Below, one piece after another: positions 5,469 to 8,150 of a stretch of DNA of 8,150 bases; positions within the stretch are counted from its first letter, which is position 1, and the number at the start of each line of letters is the position of its first letter. A program made the translations under genes and the position numbers. The stretch is from DASXYU01 sp036502295. Lineage in GTDB: Bacteria > Actinomycetota > Actinomycetes > Mycobacteriales > Jatrophihabitantaceae. The notes under the pieces are model-generated. The model saw nothing but the letters and a program-made list of their open reading frames with translations, did not search any database and was not told the origin of the DNA. The stretch is taken from NCBI GenBank assembly GCA_036502295.1, contig DASXYU010000040.1, positions 1-8,150 of the forward strand, given 5' to 3'.

Positions 5469-6703
5469 CCGACCTTCAAGAAGCACCCGCCGTCGTCCCA
5501 GCGTCAGCGACGAAGCGGTTCACCCTCGGGACTCGCGGGTGGATCCTCATCTCCCTCGCCAGCTTCCTCTTCATCTCCCTCATCCGAGTTACCACCGACG
5601 CCGAGAACCTCACCTCGGTCGGTGCCGTGCAGTCCGCGCTGAAGGCGGCAGTGCCGATTGCCCTTGCGGGTCTGGCCGGACTCTGGTCCGAGCGAGCCGG
5701 CGTGGTGAACATCGGCCTCGAAGGCATGATGATTCTCGGCTCCTTCGGATGCGGTGAGGTCGGTCAGTACCACGGCGCCTGGGGCGGGGTCATCACCGGC
5801 ATGATCTGCGGAGCCCTCGGAGGCCTCGTCCTCGCGCTGGCCACGGTGACGTTCGGGGTCGACCACATCGTCGCCGGTGTCGCCCTCACCATCGTCGCGC
5901 AGGGCCTCACGCTCTTCCTCGCGAACCTCTGGATGGGTGGTCAGAAGGGCAAGTCGGTACCGGACGTCCAGCGCATCACGATCAACGGCTTCGCACCGTG
6001 GCTGCACCACGTGCAGGAGAAGGGCTGGTTCTTCGTCTCGGACCTCGCCGGGACCGTGGGCGGCTTCGTCACGCAGTTCTCGGTGCTCTCGCTCCTCACG
6101 ATCATCTTCATCATCGCCTCGGGATGGATCCTCTGGCGGACCCGCTTCGGCCTCCGGCTGCGTTCCACCGGCGAGGCGCCGTACGCTGCCGAGTCCCTCG
6201 GCGTGAGCGTGTACTGGTACAAGTACGTCGCCGTCACGATCTCCGGCGCCATCGCGGGTCTGGGCGGTGCGTTCCTCGTGGTGGGTCTCAACTACCAGGA
6301 CCAGCAGACGGGCGGACGCGGCTACATCGGCCTCGCCTCGCTCATCTTCGGCAACTGGCGTCCCGCCGGCATGGCACTCGGCTCGGTGCTCTTCGGCTAC
6401 ACCGATGGGGTGCGCCTCTATGACCCCACGGGTGAAGCGATGCACGCCTTCGTCCTTCTCGTCTCCATCGCTCTCGCGGTCTACGCCGCGTTGCAGTTCC
6501 GGCTGGCGCACCGCGCGGTCGCGCTTGTCAGCGCGGTGATCGCCGCGCTCGGGTTGCTCTGGTTCGCCATGACCGACACCATCCCCGAGCAGTTCGTCGG
6601 GGCGGCGCCCTACGTGATCACCTTGTTGGTGATGGGACTCGCCTCGCAGCACCTGCGACCTCCGAAGGCCGACGGCCATCCGTATCGCAAGGGATCCCAT
6701 TGA
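5465..6703 (+). CDS. ABC importer permease 2 (BPD_transp_2 family, nucleoside type)
   Basis: This 412-residue polytopic permease is the partner of the preceding one. Its hydrophobic segments begin at about residue 26. NIGLEGMMILGSF (82-94) corresponds to NIGVEGQY in permease 1, and RSTGEAPYAAESLGV (233-247) is the coupling motif. GAIAGLGGAFLVVGLNYQDQQTGGRGYIGLASLIFGNWRPAG in the second half is characteristic of the BMP-associated second permease. The protein extends past the core with extra hydrophobic segments and ends in LRPPKADGHPYRKG, a tail I associate with actinobacterial members. The start forms an ATGA overlap with the permease 1 stop, with purine-rich GGAGG upstream at 5447-5451. The next gene follows after 28 bases, in which a small hairpin lies. 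Confidence 0.92.
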   Translation: MTDLQEAPAVVPASATKRFTLGTRGWILISLASFLFISLIRVTTDAENLTSVGAVQSALKAAVPIALAGLAGLWSERAGVVNIGLEGMMILGSFGCGEVGQYHGAWGGVITGMICGALGGLVLALATVTFGVDHIVAGVALTIVAQGLTLFLANLWMGGQKGKSVPDVQRITINGFAPWLHHVQEKGWFFVSDLAGTVGGFVTQFSVLSLLTIIFIIASGWILWRTRFGLRLRSTGEAPYAAESLGVSVYWYKYVAVTISGAIAGLGGAFLVVGLNYQDQQTGGRGYIGLASLIFGNWRPAGMALGSVLFGYTDGVRLYDPTGEAMHAFVLLVSIALAVYAALQFRLAHRAVALVSAVIAALGLLWFAMTDTIPEQFVGAAPYVITLLVMGLASQHLRPPKADGHPYRKGSH

Positions 6704-6717
6704 CGGCGCTTGCGCCG
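6704..6717 (+). promoter_or_regulatory. Small perfect hairpin between permease 2 and amidohydrolase
   Basis: CGGCGC (6704-6709) and GCGCCG (6712-6717) are perfect reverse complements around TT, immediately after the permease 2 stop. The hairpin fills half of the 28-base gap. There is no T-run, so it may tune the step from transporter to enzyme expression or impede ribosomes passing to the next start. It may also be chance in GC-rich DNA. Confidence 0.35.
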
Positions 6718-6722
6718 GCCTC

Positions 6723-6727
6723 GAAGG
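6723..6727 (+). promoter_or_regulatory. Weak ribosome binding site of the amidohydrolase; start uncertain
   Basis: GAAGG lies 4 bases before GTG 6732 and 10 bases before a second in-frame GTG at 6738. Neither spacing is ideal, so the true start may be either; the difference is two residues (VTVPALL or VPALL). Confidence 0.45.
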
Positions 6728-6731
6728 CACC

Positions 6732-7967
6732 GTGACCGTGCCGGCACTGCTCGACGTCTCGACGCTGTACGGAGTCCAACTCTGGGACGGCATAGCCGAC
6801 CGGGGCGCCGTCGATCTCGCGTGGTCGGGGGATGCGATCTCGGCGATCTCGCCGGCTACCGCGAAGGGCGAGGAGCCTCGCTTTGCGGTGATCCCCGGCC
6901 TCGTCGACACGCACGTCCACCTGCTCGGCTTCGCCGGCGGCCGCGACCGCGTGAAGGGTTTCGACACGTTCACCTGGCCGCTGGTCACCGAGCGTGAGGA
7001 GCAGGCGCTGCACGCGGCCGCGAATGCCCAGCGCGCGATGCGCGCCGGCGTCACGACGCTGCGCGACCTCGGCGCCGACACGGCCCAAGCCAGCATCTCC
7101 CGCGTCTTCGACGAGGGCATCCTCGACGGGCCGCGCGTGCTCGCCTACGGCCCCGTGGGCATGACCGCCGGTCACCTCGACCTCTTCACCCCGCGTGCGG
7201 TGAAAGATCGTCCCCGCACCGCCGACAGCCCGGACGCCTGTCGCGCCCTCGTCCGCCAGTGGGCCCGCGCCGGACTCACGGGAATCAAGATCTACACCTC
7301 CGGTGGCGTCCTCTCGATGGGTGACGCCGTGACGTGGCGCAACCACACCCGGGCCGAGATCGCCGCCACGATCGATGAGGCCCACGCACTGGGGATGCTC
7401 GTCGCCTGCCACACCCACACCGCCGAGGGCATCGGGATCGCGCTCGCCGAAGGCGTCGATTCGATCGAGCACGGCACCGGGATGACCTCCGAGCAGGCGG
7501 CCGAGATCGCGGAGAGGGGCGTGACGGTGGCACCGACGCTGCTCATCAACGACATGATCGCCCGCGCCGAGGTGCCGGTCTCCGCCGAGGCGCAGTGCAT
7601 CGCCGGCGAGTTGCTCGTGCACCGCGACCGCGAACTGCGGGACGCCGCGGCGCGTGGCGTCGACTTCGTCCTCGGTACGGACGCCAACGGTTACTTTGTC
7701 GAGTTCGGTGACCAGTGGGCGGAGCTGCGCCGGATGGTGGAGGTGCTCGGCCACACCCCCGAGCGGGCGTTGCAGGCGGGCACCTCACGTGCGGCGTCAG
7801 CAGTGCGCTCCACCGCCGGCGTGCTCGACTCCGGCCGCCCTGCCGACTTCGTCGTCATCGAGGGCCGGCCGTGGCTGCGGGGAGACCACCTGGACGCGTC
7901 ACGGATCGTGGCCGTGGTCTGCCGGGGACGAGTCGTCTCCGGAGCGCTACCGAAGGAGGACGCGTGA
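6732..7967 (+). CDS. Amidohydrolase-superfamily metal-dependent hydrolase, substrate unknown
   Basis: This 411-residue, probably cytoplasmic enzyme shows all the ligands of a binuclear amidohydrolase. They are DTHVH with His61 and His63, Lys186 in GIKIYTSGG (the position of a carboxylated lysine), His227 in ACHTHT, His247 in SIEHGT and Asp317 in GTDANG. The flanking small beta domain is visible at about 5-55 and again at about 360-405 (ADFVVIEGRP, VVCRGRVVSG). The bridging Lys points to amide, lactam or peptide hydrolysis, as in imidazolonepropionase-related and Xaa-Pro dipeptidase-like hydrolases. It argues against mononuclear adenosine or cytosine deaminase types. No signal peptide is seen, so it would act on imported substrate. 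The gene lies 28 bases after permease 2 and overlaps the next gene by GTGA. GTG 6738 is an alternative start. The superfamily is certain; the reaction cannot be named. Confidence 0.88.
   Translation: MTVPALLDVSTLYGVQLWDGIADRGAVDLAWSGDAISAISPATAKGEEPRFAVIPGLVDTHVHLLGFAGGRDRVKGFDTFTWPLVTEREEQALHAAANAQRAMRAGVTTLRDLGADTAQASISRVFDEGILDGPRVLAYGPVGMTAGHLDLFTPRAVKDRPRTADSPDACRALVRQWARAGLTGIKIYTSGGVLSMGDAVTWRNHTRAEIAATIDEAHALGMLVACHTHTAEGIGIALAEGVDSIEHGTGMTSEQAAEIAERGVTVAPTLLINDMIARAEVPVSAEAQCIAGELLVHRDRELRDAAARGVDFVLGTDANGYFVEFGDQWAELRRMVEVLGHTPERALQAGTSRAASAVRSTAGVLDSGRPADFVVIEGRPWLRGDHLDASRIVAVVCRGRVVSGALPKEDA
7953..7960 (+). promoter_or_regulatory. Strong ribosome binding site of the second amidohydrolase-like gene
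   Basis: AAGGAGGA inside the end of the preceding gene, 3-4 bases before GTG 7964. It is the closest match to an anti-16S sequence in the window and supports that start despite the short spacing. Confidence 0.65.
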
Positions 7968-8150
7968 GCTCAGCCGACCTGGTGATCGAGAACGTCACTG
8001 CCCTGACGCACAGCGCGGCACCGTTGGGCGCCCCGGGCGGCGCCGGAATCGACTTCGTGCCCGGCGCGCGGATCGTGATCCGGGACGGCCTTATCGAGTC
8101 GGTGGGCGTCCCGGAACCCGGCGCGCCTCCGATCGACGCGACGACCACCA
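7964..8150 (+). CDS. Start of a second amidohydrolase-like protein (runs off right edge)
   Basis: Sixty-two codons are visible, starting with GTG in a GTGA overlap with the preceding stop and just after a very good ribosome binding site. The sequence opens SSADLVIENVTALTHS and continues with ARIVIRDGLIESVGVPEPG and PPIDATT. This is the beta-strand pattern of the N-terminal small domain of imidazolonepropionase, dihydroorotase and related amidohydrolases: a strand ending in a 'VxNV' turn, then 'I-x-I-R-D-G-x-I-x-x-V-G', then 'IDA'. The metal-binding HxH would come just after the window ends. A glycine/proline-rich stretch (about residues 20-33) separates the first two strands and is longer than I would expect. 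The reading frame is certain from the overlap; the family call rests on a short, low-complexity domain and is tentative. Confidence 0.6.
   Translation, partial: MSSADLVIENVTALTHSAAPLGAPGGAGIDFVPGARIVIRDGLIESVGVPEPGAPPIDATTT

Noticed and set aside
5504..7120. Minus-strand open frame of 538 codons opposite permease 2 and the amidohydrolase
   Set aside because: Low-complexity composition rich in Arg, Glu and Ala, and complete overlap with two clear genes; a compositional shadow.
6618..7754. Minus-strand open frame of 378 codons opposite the amidohydrolase
   Set aside because: The opposite strand carries all metal ligands of an amidohydrolase in order; this frame has no recognisable motif.
1..8150. 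Mobile elements, CRISPR arrays, tRNA or rRNA genes
   Set aside because: No transposase, terminal repeats, regularly spaced repeats or structural RNA sequence was seen. The genes are intact and housekeeping or transport-like with uniform composition.

Overview
The window reads as chromosomal DNA from a high-GC Gram-positive bacterium (Actinomycetota). The base composition is strongly GC-rich, six of nine start codons are GTG or TTG, and the SdhC/SdhD/SdhA and permease sequences have an actinobacterial character. The SdhD segment from about residue 80 to 119 resembles what I remember from Micrococcales, but I cannot place the organism below the phylum with confidence. There is no sign of mobile elements, CRISPR or RNA genes, and the coding is dense and intact.

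Left part (1-1314, minus strand): the 5' part of a succinate dehydrogenase operon in the order sdhC-sdhD-sdhA. sdhC and sdhD overlap by a GTGA, and sdhA follows sdhD after 10 bases. sdhA runs off the left edge, and an iron-sulfur subunit gene (sdhB) would be expected beyond it. Centre-left (1315-1557): a divergent promoter region that is unusually rich in symmetric and repeated sequence. It holds an 8-bp inverted repeat with half-sites 22 bp apart, a 13-bp direct repeat whose proximal copy overlaps the sdhC ribosome binding site and start codon, a CRP/GlxR-like half-palindrome, and a hairpin in the leader of the rightward operon.

Right part (1558-8150, plus strand): a complete nucleoside-type ABC importer of the BMP/PnrA class. 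Its order is substrate-binding lipoprotein (TTG start), a large intercistronic stem-loop, a fused double ATPase, and two BPD_transp_2 permeases. It is followed by a complete amidohydrolase and the start of a second amidohydrolase-like gene. From the ATPase on, genes overlap by 1 to 4 bases or are separated by 28 bases, so this is one transcription unit. The strong hairpin after the lipoprotein gene probably sets the usual excess of binding protein over membrane components.

How it may work: the lipoprotein captures a solute outside the membrane, the two permeases and the ATPase import it, and the amidohydrolases act on it or on a derivative in the cytoplasm. Transporters of this class are best known for purine nucleosides and, as I recall, are often followed in actinobacteria by cytidine deaminase and thymidine phosphorylase. 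Neither is seen here. The first amidohydrolase instead has the His-X-His, Lys, His, His, Asp set of binuclear enzymes that hydrolyse amide, lactam or peptide bonds. That mismatch between a nucleoside-type importer and amide-hydrolase-type enzymes is the most interesting feature of the window. The substrate cannot be read from the sequence.
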